64,000 nucleotides of DNA, taken from contig NZ_CP092106.1 in NCBI RefSeq assembly GCF_029016485.1, positions 1 to 64,000 of the forward strand, read 5' to 3'. The translations under genes were made by a program, and so were the position numbers. The first letter of the stretch is position 1, and every line of letters starts with the position of its first letter. The DNA is from Vibrio sp. JC009. GTDB lineage: Bacteria; Pseudomonadota; Gammaproteobacteria; Enterobacterales; Vibrionaceae. Shown here piece by piece: positions 1 to 12,171 of the stretch. The notes beneath the pieces were generated by a model. It did no database searches. It was given only the letters and a program-made list of their open reading frames with translations, and was not told where the DNA came from.

Positions 1-1410
1 GTGTCATCTTCGCTTTGGTTGCAATGTCTGCAACAGCTTCAGGAAGAGCTTACAGCTACAGAATTTAGTATGTGGGTCAGACCGCTACAGGCTGAGCTCA
101 ATGACAACACCCTGACGCTCTATGCGCCAAACCGCTTTGTACTTGACTGGGTGCGTGATAAGTACCTGAACAACATTAACCGCTTATTAAATGAATTTTG
201 CGGTAATGATGTTCCCAACCTGAGATTTGAAGTGGGCAGCAAGCCGGTTTCAATGCCTCAGACAGTACCTGCTCCTCAAAAAACAAAAGCTGATGTGGCT
301 GCTGAGTCTTCTGCTCCTGCACAGCTGCAGGCTGCCAAACCGGTTCATAAAACCTGGGATGACGAGTCAGTACCCGCAGATATTACCTATCGATCTAACG
401 TTAACTTTAAGCATAAGTTTACTAACTTTGTTGAGGGTAAATCCAACCAGCTTGGTCTGGCGGCGGCAAGACAGGTTTCTGATAACCCGGGCGTTTCCTA
501 CAACCCTCTGTTTCTATACGGTGGAACAGGTCTGGGTAAAACTCACCTTCTGCATGCAGTAGGTAATGCCATCATAGATAACAACCCGAACGCAAAGGTT
601 GTTTATATGCACTCTGAGCGTTTTGTTCAGGATATGGTTAAGGCACTGCAGAACAATGCCATCGAAGAATTTAAGCGTTATTACCGAAGTGTTGATGCAC
701 TGCTTATCGATGACATTCAGTTCTTTGCCAATAAAGAGCGTTCACAGGAAGAGTTCTTCCATACCTTCAACGCACTGCTTGAAGGAAACCAGCAGATTAT
801 TCTTACTTCTGACCGTTATCCGAAAGAGATCAGCGGTGTAGAAGATCGTCTGAAATCCCGCTTTGGCTGGGGTTTAACAGTTGCTATTGAGCCGCCAGAG
901 CTGGAAACCCGTGTTGCTATATTAATGAAGAAAGCTGAAGATCATCAGATCCATCTGGCTGATGAAGTGGCTTTCTTTATTGCCAAGCGCCTGCGTTCCA
1001 ATGTTCGTGAGCTGGAAGGCGCACTGAACCGTGTTATCGCTAATGCCAACTTTACCGGCCGTCCGATTACCATCGACTTTGTGCGTGAAGCGCTGCGCGA
1101 TCTTTTAGCGCTGCAGGAAAAACTGGTCACTATCGATAATATCCAGAAGACAGTGGCGGAATACTACAAGATTAAAGTAGCCGATCTGCTTTCTAAGCGA
1201 CGCTCCCGTTCGGTTGCCCGTCCAAGACAGCTGGCGATGGCTCTGGCTAAAGAGCTGACCAACCACAGCTTACCTGAAATTGGTGATGCATTTGGTGGCC
1301 GCGACCATACAACGGTTCTGCATGCTTGTCGTAAGATAGAGCAGTTAAGGGAAGAGAGTCACGATATTAAAGAAGACTACTCGAACCTGATCCGAACGCT
1401 TTCCTCTTAA
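1..1410 (+). CDS. dnaA: Chromosomal replication initiator DnaA
   Basis: DnaA is the AAA+ ATPase that binds DnaA boxes at oriC, opens the duplex and loads DnaB helicase. The 469-aa protein shows all four family domains: an N-terminal DnaB-interacting domain (about 1-80), a variable Ala/Pro/Gln-rich linker (about 80-130), the AAA+ core with Walker A GGTGLGKT near residue 174 and Walker B LLIDD near 234, and the C-terminal DNA-binding domain with the signature [15 protein letters not shown] from about 432. The start is GTG at base 1, giving the MSSSLWLQC start typical of Vibrio DnaA, so the window begins exactly at this gene and its promoter is not visible. It heads the order dnaA-dnaN-recF-gyrB. 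Confidence 0.98.
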   Translation: MSSSLWLQCLQQLQEELTATEFSMWVRPLQAELNDNTLTLYAPNRFVLDWVRDKYLNNINRLLNEFCGNDVPNLRFEVGSKPVSMPQTVPAPQKTKADVAAESSAPAQLQAAKPVHKTWDDESVPADITYRSNVNFKHKFTNFVEGKSNQLGLAAARQVSDNPGVSYNPLFLYGGTGLGKTHLLHAVGNAIIDNNPNAKVVYMHSERFVQDMVKALQNNAIEEFKRYYRSVDALLIDDIQFFANKERSQEEFFHTFNALLEGNQQIILTSDRYPKEISGVEDRLKSRFGWGLTVAIEPPELETRVAILMKKAEDHQIHLADEVAFFIAKRLRSNVRELEGALNRVIANANFTGRPITIDFVREALRDLLALQEKLVTIDNIQKTVAEYYKIKVADLLSKRRSRSVARPRQLAMALAKELTNHSLPEIGDAFGGRDHTTVLHACRKIEQLREESHDIKEDYSNLIRTLSS

Positions 1411-1442
1411 CTCAGTGACTTGTTGATATCAAAGAGATCAAT

Positions 1443-2543
1443 ATGAAATTTACCATCGAACGTAATCATCTTATTAAACCTCTGCAACAAGTATCCGGCG
1501 CGCTGGGCGGACGTCCAACGCTGCCTATTCTCGGTAATCTGCTTTTAAAAGTGGAAGAGGGCACTTTGTCACTGACTGCCACCGATCTTGAAGTCGAGCT
1601 GATTGCCAGAATTGCTCTGGAAGGCGACTTTGAAACCGGTAGTGTTACCGTTCCTTCCCGTAAGTTTTTAGATATTTGCCGTGGCCTGCCGGATGATTCT
1701 GTAATTACAGTTGTTCTGGAAGGCGAGCGTGTGATTGTTCGTTCCGGAAGAAGCCGCTTTACCTTAGCGACACTTCCTGCTGCTGATTTCCCGAATATTG
1801 AAGACTGGCAGAGTGAAATCGAGATTACACTTTCTCAGGCTGAACTGCGCTCCATTATTGAGAAAACCCAGTTTTCCATGGCAAACCAGGATGTTCGTTA
1901 CTATCTGAATGGTATGCTGTTTGAGGTGGATGACACGACATTGCGTGCCGTTGCCACTGACGGTCACCGTATGGCTGTGGCGCAGACTGCGCTTGGTGCT
2001 GCGTTTGAAAAGCAGCAGGTGATTGTTCCGCGTAAAGGTATTCAGGAACTGGTTAAATTGCTGGATGCTCCGGAAAATCCGGTGACGCTTCAGATTGGTC
2101 AGTCAAATGTTCGTGCAGATGTGAACAACTTTACCTATACCTCTAAGCTGGTTGACGGCCGCTTCCCTGACTATCGCCGGGTGATGCCGCAAAGCACCAC
2201 CAAAACTCTGGAAGCAGGTTGTGACGAATTAAGACAAGCCTTTTCCCGTGCTGCAATCCTGTCCAATGAAAAATTCCGCGGTGTCAGAATTAATATGACC
2301 GGCACTGAAATGCGTATTACCGCAAACAACCCTGAGCAGGAAGAAGCAGAAGAGATGCTGGATGTCAGTTTCCAGGGTGAGGATATCGAGATCGGCTTCA
2401 ATGTGAGTTATGTACTCGATGTGCTTAATACGCTAAAGTGCGAGCAGGTAAGAATTTCAATGTCTGACGCTAATGCGAGTGCGCTTATTGAGAATGCGCA
2501 GGATGACAGTGCCATGTATGTGGTGATGCCGATTCGACTGTAA
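1443..2543 (+). CDS. dnaN: DNA polymerase III beta sliding clamp
   Basis: The beta clamp is a ring-shaped dimer that tethers DNA polymerase III and other replication and repair proteins to DNA. The 366-aa length equals that of the E. coli protein. The N-terminus MKFTIERNHLIKPLQQV and the C-terminal VVMPIRL are family hallmarks; the hydrophobic C-terminus is part of the clamp surface that partner proteins bind. The gene lies 32 bases after dnaA and 6 bases before recF, consistent with one operon. Confidence 0.98.
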   Translation: MKFTIERNHLIKPLQQVSGALGGRPTLPILGNLLLKVEEGTLSLTATDLEVELIARIALEGDFETGSVTVPSRKFLDICRGLPDDSVITVVLEGERVIVRSGRSRFTLATLPAADFPNIEDWQSEIEITLSQAELRSIIEKTQFSMANQDVRYYLNGMLFEVDDTTLRAVATDGHRMAVAQTALGAAFEKQQVIVPRKGIQELVKLLDAPENPVTLQIGQSNVRADVNNFTYTSKLVDGRFPDYRRVMPQSTTKTLEAGCDELRQAFSRAAILSNEKFRGVRINMTGTEMRITANNPEQEEAEEMLDVSFQGEDIEIGFNVSYVLDVLNTLKCEQVRISMSDANASALIENAQDDSAMYVVMPIRL

Positions 2544-2549
2544 GCTGCA

Positions 2550-3632
2550 ATGCCGTTAAAGCGTCTTATTGTTCAGCAGTTCAGAAATATTAAAGCCTGT
2601 GATATTGAACTATCACCAGGCTTTAACTTTCTTATTGGCCCTAACGGAAGCGGTAAAACCAGTGTATTGGAAGCCATCTATCTGTTGGGGCACGGCCGCT
2701 CATTTAAAAGTTCACTGACCAGCCGGGTGATACAGAACGAGTGTTCTGAGCTGTTTGTTCACGGCCGTTTTTTGAATCCGGATCAATTTGAGCTGCCTAT
2801 TGGAATAAATAAGCAGCGCGATGGCACAACAGAGGTTAAAATAGGCGGTCAGTCCGGACAAAAACTGGCACAATTAGCCCAGGTTTTACCACTGCAACTG
2901 ATTCATCCTGAAGGTTTTGATCTGCTAACCGATGGACCAAAGCATCGCCGTGCATTTATAGACTGGGGGGTATTTCATACCGAACCCGGATTTTATGACG
3001 CATGGGGCAGATTAAAGCGGCTCACTAAACAGAGAAATGCACTGTTAAAAACAGCCAACGGCTACCGAGAACTCAGTTACTGGGATCAGGAGCTGGCGCA
3101 GCTGGCTGAGACTATCAGTGGCTGGCGTTCGGATTATGTTGCTCAGTTGACGGAAGTAGCGCAGGAAATCTGTGAAGGTTTTCTTCCTGAATTTGATATC
3201 CGCCTTGGTTACTACCGTGGCTGGGATAAAGATACAGATTACAAAGAGATTCTTGAGAAGAATTTCGAACGGGATCAGCAGCTTGGTTACACATTCAGTG
3301 GACCAAATAAAGCCGATCTGAGAATTAAAGTGAACGGAACTCCGGTTGAGGACGTTCTGTCACGAGGTCAGCTAAAGCTGATGGTATGTGCACTGAGACT
3401 GGCTCAGGGGCAGCATCTGGCTAAGGTGACCGGAAAGCAGAGCATCTATTTGATTGATGACTTTGCATCTGAACTAGACAGCCAACGTCGTGAACGCCTG
3501 GCAAGGTGTTTAAAAGAGACGGGGGCTCAGGTTTTTGTTAGCTCTATTACTGCTGACCAGATATTGGATATGCAGGACGAAAATTGCGCAATGTTTCATG
3601 TGGAACATGGTAAAATAGAGCAAAGAAATTAA
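2550..3632 (+). CDS. recF: DNA replication and repair protein RecF
   Basis: RecF is an SMC/ABC-like ATPase that works with RecO and RecR to load RecA at single-stranded gaps. The 360-aa protein has Walker A GPNGSGKT at residues 30-37, an ABC-type signature LSRGQLKL near 270 and Walker [11 protein letters not shown] near 300, and the RecF start motif QQFRNIK. It begins 6 bases after the dnaN stop, so its ribosome-binding site lies in the end of dnaN and translation is probably coupled. Confidence 0.97.
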   Translation: MPLKRLIVQQFRNIKACDIELSPGFNFLIGPNGSGKTSVLEAIYLLGHGRSFKSSLTSRVIQNECSELFVHGRFLNPDQFELPIGINKQRDGTTEVKIGGQSGQKLAQLAQVLPLQLIHPEGFDLLTDGPKHRRAFIDWGVFHTEPGFYDAWGRLKRLTKQRNALLKTANGYRELSYWDQELAQLAETISGWRSDYVAQLTEVAQEICEGFLPEFDIRLGYYRGWDKDTDYKEILEKNFERDQQLGYTFSGPNKADLRIKVNGTPVEDVLSRGQLKLMVCALRLAQGQHLAKVTGKQSIYLIDDFASELDSQRRERLARCLKETGAQVFVSSITADQILDMQDENCAMFHVEHGKIEQRN

Positions 3633-3671
3633 TGGCCTGCGAACTTTTTTCGGGCTTGGACAAGAGAGTAA

Positions 3672-6092
<2,421 letters not shown>

Positions 6093-6095
6093 TAT

Positions 6096-6128
6096 AAGGC
6101 CCTGGGTTTTTGGGCCCTTGGCCCTGGG
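6096..6128. repeat. GGCCCTGGG palindromic repeat, half-copy
   Basis: This 33-bp stretch begins AAGGCCCTGGG and ends TTGGCCCTGGG. It matches one arm of the longer GGCCCTGGG palindromic elements at 27802, 28337 and 55860. It sits between the gyrB stop and the gyrB terminator, so it would be transcribed into the gyrB mRNA 3' end. Confidence 0.7.
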
Positions 6129-6131
6129 AAA

Positions 6132-6160
6132 GAGCACTCCGGTTATGGGGTGCTTTTTTT
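6132..6160 (+). terminator. Rho-independent terminator after gyrB
   Basis: The stem GAGCACTCC pairs with GGGGTGCT (one G-T pair) around a short GTTA-containing loop and is followed by a run of T. It is placed to end the dnaA-gyrB transcript. Confidence 0.8.
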
Positions 6161-6227
6161 ATGCATGACAAACAGAGATAGAAGGCATAAAGTATATTAG
6201 CTTTCAATGATATGTCCGGAGATTGTG

Positions 6228-6839
6228 ATGAAAGAGATGTGGGATAAGCGCTATAGCGATGATGATTATGCTTATGGTACTGAAGTAAACGACTTTGTCC
6301 GTGAGCAGTATTCTGAAATTCCGCAGGGTAAAGTACTTTGCCTGGCTGAAGGGGAAGGGCGTAATGCTGTTTTTCTGGCTGGAAAAGGGTATCAGGTTAC
6401 CGCTATGGATCAGTCCACGTCTGGCCTGAAAAAAGCGGAGCAGTTAGCAGAAAAGCTGGGTGTGGAGATTGAAACCCAAGCGGCTGATCTGGCTGAGTTT
6501 GAGATTGAACCAGAAAGTGTGAGTGGCATTATTTCTATTGCCGGTCATGTTCCGCCTTTTATTCGCAAAAGAGTGCATGAGCAGGTGGTGAATGGTCTGG
6601 CTCCGGGTGGAATTTATCTTATTGAAGGTTATACAGCCAGGCATCTGGAGATGGAAGGAGCCGGTGGTCCGCCAGCAACCCAGATAGAAATGTTCTATGA
6701 CCTTGAAGAGCTGAAACAAGAGCTATCCGGACTTGAGTTTATCCTTGCTCATGAAACAGAGCGCCATATGAGTGAAGGTAAATTCCATCAGGGTGACAGC
6801 GCTGTTGTGCAGATAGTGGCACGTAAGCCTTTGGTTTAA
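6228..6839 (+). CDS. Class I SAM-dependent methyltransferase (TehB/TPMT-like)
   Basis: This is a small soluble methyltransferase of about 203 aa. It has a Rossmann-type motif I (LCLAEGEGRNAVFLA), an acidic motif II (VTAMDQS) and a later motif ending in GGIYLIEGY, the pattern of the TehB/thiopurine methyltransferase group. The substrate cannot be read from the sequence. I chose the ATG at 6228 because GGAG lies 6 bases upstream; an upstream in-frame ATG at 6207 would add seven residues with no better ribosome-binding site. It is a single gene between the gyrB terminator and the heat-shock gene. Confidence 0.8.
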   Translation: MKEMWDKRYSDDDYAYGTEVNDFVREQYSEIPQGKVLCLAEGEGRNAVFLAGKGYQVTAMDQSTSGLKKAEQLAEKLGVEIETQAADLAEFEIEPESVSGIISIAGHVPPFIRKRVHEQVVNGLAPGGIYLIEGYTARHLEMEGAGGPPATQIEMFYDLEELKQELSGLEFILAHETERHMSEGKFHQGDSAVVQIVARKPLV

Positions 6840-6875
6840 AGGCTATAAAAAAATTAAAGTTTTTTACGTTGAGCC

Positions 6876-6904
6876 CTTGAATCCCGATTTTACGGACCTA
6901 TATT
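6876..6904 (+). promoter_or_regulatory. Putative sigma32 (RpoH) promoter of the small heat-shock gene
   Basis: CTTGAA at 6876-6881 resembles the sigma32 -35 element, and CCTATATT at 6897-6904 resembles its -10 element; the spacing of 15 bases is slightly long. The position, about 200 bases before a small heat-shock gene, supports the call. The exact transcription start is not known. Confidence 0.5.
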
Positions 6905-7104
6905 AAAAGTACAGGGGATGCCAAATGGACCTCTGAAACGCTTGTCCAGCCTGGTCGCTAAGCGAGAGGCAAAAAGGAAAGCACACAATTTAATACCGCA
7001 ATCAGACAGACACGTCTAACAAGAGTGTACTGGGCTGACTACCTTAAACACCACAAATGTATCTGGTGACTTTAAGGCTATTGCTTATTTATGAGGATAG
7101 AATC
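6905..7104 (+). promoter_or_regulatory. Long 5' UTR with ROSE-type RNA thermometer (final hairpin 7078-7100)
   Basis: The leader before the small heat-shock gene is about 200 nt. Its last hairpin pairs CUAUUGCU (7078-7085) with AGGAUAG (7094-7100) around an 8-nt loop and leaves one G of UUGCU unpaired opposite the Shine-Dalgarno AGGA. This U(U/C)GCU against AGGA arrangement is the defining feature of ROSE thermometers, which mask the ribosome-binding site of ibpA-type genes at low temperature. The pairing is read directly; temperature control is inferred from the family. Confidence 0.7.
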
Positions 7105-7539
7105 ATGAGAACTGTAGATTTCACACCACTATACCGTAACGCTATCGGCTTTGATCGTCTTTTTGACATGATGGAAGCGGGTAATAAAGCGGCGTCTAAC
7201 GGCTACCCTCCATACAACATTGAGCAGCAGGACGAGAATAAGTACCGCATTACTATGGCGGTTGCAGGTTTTGCTGAAGAACAACTGGATATCACCCAGA
7301 AAGAAAACATGCTGATTGTTCGTGGCGAACAAAAATCCGATGAAAATAAAAAGTATGTTTATCAGGGTATTGCTGAGCGCAACTTTGAGCGTAAATTCCA
7401 GCTAGCGGACTACGTTAGAGTTATCGGTGCTTCAATGGAAAATGGCCTGCTTCATGTGGATCTGGAAAGAGAAATCCCTGAAGCGATGAAGCCACGTAAG
7501 ATTGAAATTAATAATGGTAGCCTGATCGAGGGAAAGTAA
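7105..7539 (+). CDS. ibpA: Small heat-shock protein, IbpA/Hsp20 family
   Basis: This is a 144-aa ATP-independent holdase that binds unfolding proteins for later rescue by DnaK and ClpB. It starts [22 protein letters not shown], as IbpA does, and carries an alpha-crystallin domain (about 35-125) with the conserved strand [23 protein letters not shown]. The ATG at 7105 is preceded by AGGA inside a predicted thermometer hairpin; an in-frame start at 7057 would place the thermometer inside the coding region and is rejected. It is monocistronic, ending at the terminator at 7565. Confidence 0.93.
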   Translation: MRTVDFTPLYRNAIGFDRLFDMMEAGNKAASNGYPPYNIEQQDENKYRITMAVAGFAEEQLDITQKENMLIVRGEQKSDENKKYVYQGIAERNFERKFQLADYVRVIGASMENGLLHVDLEREIPEAMKPRKIEINNGSLIEGK

Positions 7540-7564
7540 TTAACTAAACCCCGGTTAATATAGT

Positions 7565-7592
7565 AAGAGCGTCCGATTGGGCGCTCTTTTTG
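7565..7592 (+). terminator. Terminator after ibpA
   Basis: The stem AAGAGCGTCC pairs with GGGCGCTCTT around a GATT loop and runs into T residues. Confidence 0.8.
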
Positions 7593-7650
7593 ATTCATTT
7601 CTAACTCGTTGTGAAAAGCTTAGTGGTATTGTTCTTTGGTGTAGCAAGCC

Positions 7651-8652
7651 TTAGAGACTTTCTCCCCTGTAGATTTCAGTTTTTAATTCTATGATCTGAT
7701 TCTGAATTGCTTCTTTGGGATTTGTTATCCGGTTCATTAACTGCTCTGCAGCAATTCTGCCAATCTCTTTTCTTGGGGTGATTACCGTTGCCAGCTTTGG
7801 GCTCATTACCGAAGTAATATCATTTCCGTGAAAACCAGCAATCGCCATATTGTCAGGAACACTTATCTGCTGGCGGGTACACTCAAAAAGAGCTCCGGCT
7901 GCCAGGACATCGTTGGTACAGAAGATTCCGTCGGTATCTGGGTGTTGGTTAATCACTTCCTGAAGCAGACATGCGCCTGTAGTAAAAGATGAAGCCTGTT
8001 TAGATGATAAAATTACAGGCTCAATACCGGCCTTTTTCATTGCATCTGAGTAGCCCTGAATCTTTTGTTTTGCGCGCTCATCCATTTTAGCAGCCAGATA
8101 AACGATATGTTTCTTACCTGACTTAATCATGGTATTTGTCATATCCAGACTGGCCCGGTAGTTATTGAATCCTACCGCTTGCTGAATCGGTGTCAGGGTT
8201 GAGTCCATTATTTCGACAATAGGAATGCCGGCAGCCTGCAACATACGTGTAGCGCGTTCGGTATGCAGGCTTTCTGAAAGAATGATGCCGTCTACATGAT
8301 AGGAAAGAAGCGTTTCGATTCGCTTTTCTTCAGCCGTTTTGCTGTAGCCGTAATGAGTAAGCATTGCCTGATAGCCCTGAGGCTCGATAACACTTTCTAT
8401 TCCCTTAATCACATCTTCAAAGACCTGATTCCCCAGCGAGGGAACCAATACACCAATAGAGTAGCTTTTTGCATTGGAAAGCAGATCCGGTGCCCGGTTT
8501 GGAATATAGCCCAGCTCTTCAACGGCTAAGGCTATTTTTTTCCCAACTTGCTCGGATACTTTTTCTGGATCTCGCAGATAGCGGCTAACCGTCATCTTGG
8601 TTACGCCGACTTTATCTGCAATGTCCTGAAGGGTTGGGCGGGCTTTTTTCAT
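7651..8652 (-). CDS. gntR: LacI-family regulator, GntR-like gluconate repressor
   Basis: This 333-aa LacI/GalR-family repressor has an N-terminal helix-turn-helix (TLQDIADKVGVTKMTVSRYL, about residues 7-26), the hinge region (ELGYIPNRAPDLLSNAKS) and a periplasmic-binding-protein-like effector domain. The N-terminus and hinge are very close to E. coli GntR as I recall it, which represses gluconate uptake genes. No gluconate gene is next to it. Instead it starts 8 bases after the avtA stop and so is probably the second gene of an avtA-gntR operon. The effector could differ from gluconate; that is not shown here. Confidence 0.8.
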   Translation of the reverse strand: MKKARPTLQDIADKVGVTKMTVSRYLRDPEKVSEQVGKKIALAVEELGYIPNRAPDLLSNAKSYSIGVLVPSLGNQVFEDVIKGIESVIEPQGYQAMLTHYGYSKTAEEKRIETLLSYHVDGIILSESLHTERATRMLQAAGIPIVEIMDSTLTPIQQAVGFNNYRASLDMTNTMIKSGKKHIVYLAAKMDERAKQKIQGYSDAMKKAGIEPVILSSKQASSFTTGACLLQEVINQHPDTDGIFCTNDVLAAGALFECTRQQISVPDNMAIAGFHGNDITSVMSPKLATVITPRKEIGRIAAEQLMNRITNPKEAIQNQIIELKTEIYRGESL

Positions 8653-8660
8653 GTAAGAGG

Positions 8661-9908
8661 TTATTCCTGATAAGCCTTCTTCACTTCTTCAGCGATAACC
8701 TTAATTCCGTCACGCATCGCTTTTTCATCCTGAACATAGTTCATACGCAGGCACTGGCGGGTGTGTTCCCACTCGGCATCCTGGCCTATAAAGAAGTATT
8801 CACCCGGAACGATGAGTACGCCACGTGCTTTTAGTCGTTTATACAGTTCCATTGTCGGGATCGGCAGCTCATCAAACCAGAGCCACAGGAAGATAGCGCC
8901 TTCCGGCTTATGGATTTTAAACCTTGGATCGTCAATATGCTCTTTCAGAAGCTCTACAGCGTGCTGGGCTTTTTGCTGATAGAAAGGCTTAACAATCATC
9001 TGACTTAGCTGAAGCAGATCACCGGACTCAATCATATGTGCACCCAGTGCAGGACCAATACCGCTTGGAGCCAGGCTGACAATGCCATTCATATTAGTAA
9101 TGGCCTGAGTCACTTCTTCGTTGGCGATAACAATACCGCAGCGAACCCCCGGCAGGCCGAGCTTGGAAAGGCTCATGCACAGGATAGTGTTTTCATTCCA
9201 GAAGGGTTTTACATCTTCGAAAATAATATTCGGGAAAGGGGTTCCGTAGGCATTATCAATAAGTAGAGGAACATTATTCGCGCGTGCCAGTTCATCTAAC
9301 TTAACGATCTCTTCATCGGTCAGAACATTACCGGTTGGGTTTGTCGGACGTGATGCACAGATAGCCGCAATGGAATCATCGATTTTCAGGTTTTCAAAAT
9401 CGACATGGTACTTAAACATACCGTTATCCAGCAGTGAGATTTCAGGCTTGTATGAGACAAAGATATCTTCGTCTAATCCTGAGTCGCCATAGCCGATATA
9501 TTCCGGAGCCAGTGGCAGCAGAATTTTTTTATGAGAGCCGTCAGGCTGTGCGCCAGCAAACATATTGAACAGATAAAAGAAGGCACTCTGGCTACCGTTG
9601 GTCAGACTGATGTTCTTTTCAGAAACGTTCCAGCCGAAGGTTTCTTTCAGAAGATTTGCCAGAGCCTTAATAAAGGCATTTTTACCCTGAGGGCCGTCAT
9701 AGTTAGCCATGGCTTCTATCAATTTTCCGTTTACCAGCATATCGCTGCTGGCCTGATGAAAATAATCGAGCATGGCAGGAATGGCGGCTGGGTTACCACC
9801 TCCGAGCATAATGGCGCCTGGCGTACGAAGTCCGTCATTTAGGTCGTCCATTAACTGGGTTATGCCTGAGTACTGAGTAAATTTTTCACCAAATTTAGAA
9901 AATTGCAT
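8661..9908 (-). CDS. avtA: Valine-pyruvate aminotransferase
   Basis: AvtA is a PLP-dependent class I/II aminotransferase that exchanges amino groups between valine or 2-aminobutyrate and pyruvate, making alanine. The 415-aa protein starts MQFSKFGEKFTQYSGITQLMDDL, like E. coli AvtA, and has the PLP-binding lysine in SLSKLGLPGVRCG (near residue 250) and the Asn/Asp/Tyr cofactor contacts in SRPTNPTGN and LIDNAYG. It is upstream of, and nearly touching, gntR. Confidence 0.93.
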   Translation of the reverse strand: MQFSKFGEKFTQYSGITQLMDDLNDGLRTPGAIMLGGGNPAAIPAMLDYFHQASSDMLVNGKLIEAMANYDGPQGKNAFIKALANLLKETFGWNVSEKNISLTNGSQSAFFYLFNMFAGAQPDGSHKKILLPLAPEYIGYGDSGLDEDIFVSYKPEISLLDNGMFKYHVDFENLKIDDSIAAICASRPTNPTGNVLTDEEIVKLDELARANNVPLLIDNAYGTPFPNIIFEDVKPFWNENTILCMSLSKLGLPGVRCGIVIANEEVTQAITNMNGIVSLAPSGIGPALGAHMIESGDLLQLSQMIVKPFYQQKAQHAVELLKEHIDDPRFKIHKPEGAIFLWLWFDELPIPTMELYKRLKARGVLIVPGEYFFIGQDAEWEHTRQCLRMNYVQDEKAMRDGIKVIAEEVKKAYQE

Positions 9909-10047
9909 TACGACGTTACCTGATATTTATATTATTTGCTGCCCTGCTATGGTGCAGGCCTTGGAGAGGCCATAGAACATACCGCAATGCTAACGTGAAA
10001 GCTATAGGAAATCTGTGTAAATAAGCAACATTAATGAATAATAGAGC

Positions 10048-10080
10048 AAAAAAAATCGGGCCTTTATTCGGCCCGATTTA
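10048..10080 (-). terminator. Terminator after glyQS
   Basis: Read on the minus strand, AAATCGGGCC pairs with GGCCCGATTT around a short GAATAAA-type loop and is followed by eight T residues. It lies just downstream of the glyS stop. Confidence 0.85.
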
Positions 10081-10102
10081 TCATTTTCTGATAGCTGCTT
10101 TT

Positions 10103-12169
10103 TTATTTCTGCAGAAGAGAAATATCCGCAATTTGCAGGAACAGGTTACGCAGGTTATTCAGAAGCGTTAAGCGGTTCTTCTTAAGCGCTTCATCATCAG
10201 CCATAACCATTACTGAGTCGAAGAAAGTATCTACCGGCTCACGCAGGTCAGCCAGTTTGCTTAGCGCTTCCTGGTAGTTACCTGTTGCAAATGCAGGTTC
10301 AAGTGCTTCTGTCATTACTTCAACGTTTTCAGCCAGAGCTTTTTCTGCATCTTCCTGAAGAAGAGCCAGATCAATTTCATCGCTCAGTTCACCGTCGAAC
10401 TTAGCCAGAATGTTACCTACACGCTTGTTCGCTGCTGCAAGTGATTCTGCTGCGTCCAGGCCACGGAAGTGAGATACCGCCTTAACACGCTGATCGAAAT
10501 CGGCAGGCTTAGTAGGGCGACGTGCCAGTACTGCCTGAATGATGTCAACAGAGAAGCCTTCATCCTGATACCATGCGCGGAAACGGCCAAGCATAAAGTC
10601 GATAACGTCTTTTTCTACGTTTTCGTTAGTCAGCTTGTCGGCAAACAGAGTTTTAGCTTCTGCGATCAGCTCAACAAGGTCCAGCTTGTAGCCGTTTTCT
10701 ACGATCATACGCAGAACACCCAGTGATGCGCGGCGTAGTGCAAACGGGTCAGAACCTTTTGGTGCCTGACCGATACCGAAGATACCAACGATAGTATCCA
10801 GCTTGTCAGCCATAGCGACAGCGGTAGAAACGGCTGTGCTCGGTAGTTCATCACCTGCAAAACGCGGCATGTACTGCTCGTTCAGTGCCAGTGCTACTTC
10901 TTCGTCTTCACCGTCGTGGCGAGCGTAGTGCATACCCATCACGCCCTGAGTATCGGTAAATTCGAATACCATAGAGGTCATCAGGTCACACTTAGCCAGA
11001 AGGCCTGCGCGGGTAGACTTCTCAACATCAGCACCGATCTGCTTAGCGATAAAGCCTGCAAGAACTGCGATGCGATCTGTTTTATCTTTGATAGTACCAA
11101 GCTGCTTCTGGAAGATAGCGTTTTCCAGTTCAGGAAGACGGTCAATCAGAGGACGCTTACGGTCTGTATTAAAGAAGAACTCTGCGTCAGCAAGGCGAGG
11201 ACGAACAACCTTCTCGTTACCTTCGATAACGTGGCGAGGCTCTTTAGACTCGATGTTAGATACGAAGATAAAGTTTGGAAGAAGCTTTTTGTTCTCATCG
11301 TAAACAGGGAAGTATTTCTGGTCACCTTTCATGGTGTAAACCAGAGCTTCAGCTGGTACTTTCAGGAACTCTTCTTCGAATTTTGCAGTCAGTACAACCG
11401 GCCACTCAACCAGAGAAGCAACTTCTTCTACAAGGTCGTCTTCAAGATCAGCGATACCGCCAACAGCGGCTGCAGCTTTCTGAGAATCAGCAATGATAAT
11501 CGCTTTACGAGCTTCGTAATCCGCCATTACTTTGCCGCGCTCTTCAAGAATCGCAGGGTACTGGTCAGCGTTATCGATAGTAAATTCCTGCTCACCCATA
11601 AAGCGGTGGCCACGGATAGTGCGGTCTGACGCAACACCCAGGATTTCACCCGCGATTAGTTCGTCACCCAGAAGGATGGTCAGGGTTTTAACCGGACGGA
11701 TAAACTGAGTCTCTTTGTCACCCCAGCGCATTGGCTTAGCGATTGGCAGGTGAGCCAGTGCTTTTGCTGCAAGGTCTACAACAATCTCAGAAGCTGGCTT
11801 GCCTTTTACTTCTTGTTTGAAAAGAAGCCATTCGCCTTTGTCTGTTTTCAGGCGGTCAGCCTGGTCAACAGTAATGCCGTTACCACGAGCCCAGCCTTGT
11901 GCGGCTTTAGTCGGATTACCGTCAGCATCAAATGCTACAGAGACTGCAGGGCCACGCTTTTCAACAACCTTGTCTGCCTGGCCGTCAGCCAGTGCAGCAA
12001 CTTTCAGTGCAAGGCGACGAGGAGCGGCATACCACTTAACACCTTCGTGCGCTAAGTCAGCATCTTTCAGGCCAGCTTCAAAGTTAGCAGCAAATGCTTC
12101 AGCAAGAGTGCGAAGCTGTGTTGGTGGCAGCTCTTCCGTACCCAGTTCAATTAGAAAATTCTTCGCCAT
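10103..12169 (-). CDS. glyS: Glycyl-tRNA synthetase beta subunit
   Basis: GlyS is the tRNA-binding subunit of the bacterial alpha2beta2 glycyl-tRNA synthetase. The 688-aa length matches the E. coli protein (689). It starts [26 protein letters not shown], the family hallmark, includes an HD-like segment and ends in an anticodon-binding (DALR-like) helical domain. It starts 2 bases after the glyQ stop, so the subunits are made from one mRNA, probably with translational coupling. Confidence 0.97.
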   Translation of the reverse strand: MAKNFLIELGTEELPPTQLRTLAEAFAANFEAGLKDADLAHEGVKWYAAPRRLALKVAALADGQADKVVEKRGPAVSVAFDADGNPTKAAQGWARGNGITVDQADRLKTDKGEWLLFKQEVKGKPASEIVVDLAAKALAHLPIAKPMRWGDKETQFIRPVKTLTILLGDELIAGEILGVASDRTIRGHRFMGEQEFTIDNADQYPAILEERGKVMADYEARKAIIIADSQKAAAAVGGIADLEDDLVEEVASLVEWPVVLTAKFEEEFLKVPAEALVYTMKGDQKYFPVYDENKKLLPNFIFVSNIESKEPRHVIEGNEKVVRPRLADAEFFFNTDRKRPLIDRLPELENAIFQKQLGTIKDKTDRIAVLAGFIAKQIGADVEKSTRAGLLAKCDLMTSMVFEFTDTQGVMGMHYARHDGEDEEVALALNEQYMPRFAGDELPSTAVSTAVAMADKLDTIVGIFGIGQAPKGSDPFALRRASLGVLRMIVENGYKLDLVELIAEAKTLFADKLTNENVEKDVIDFMLGRFRAWYQDEGFSVDIIQAVLARRPTKPADFDQRVKAVSHFRGLDAAESLAAANKRVGNILAKFDGELSDEIDLALLQEDAEKALAENVEVMTEALEPAFATGNYQEALSKLADLREPVDTFFDSVMVMADDEALKKNRLTLLNNLRNLFLQIADISLLQK

Positions 12170-12171
12170 GA

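Noticed and set aside
1..200. Origin of replication near dnaA
   Set aside because: The window starts at the dnaA start codon and shows no DnaA-box cluster; in Vibrio the origin of the large chromosome is elsewhere, near mnmG/mioC.
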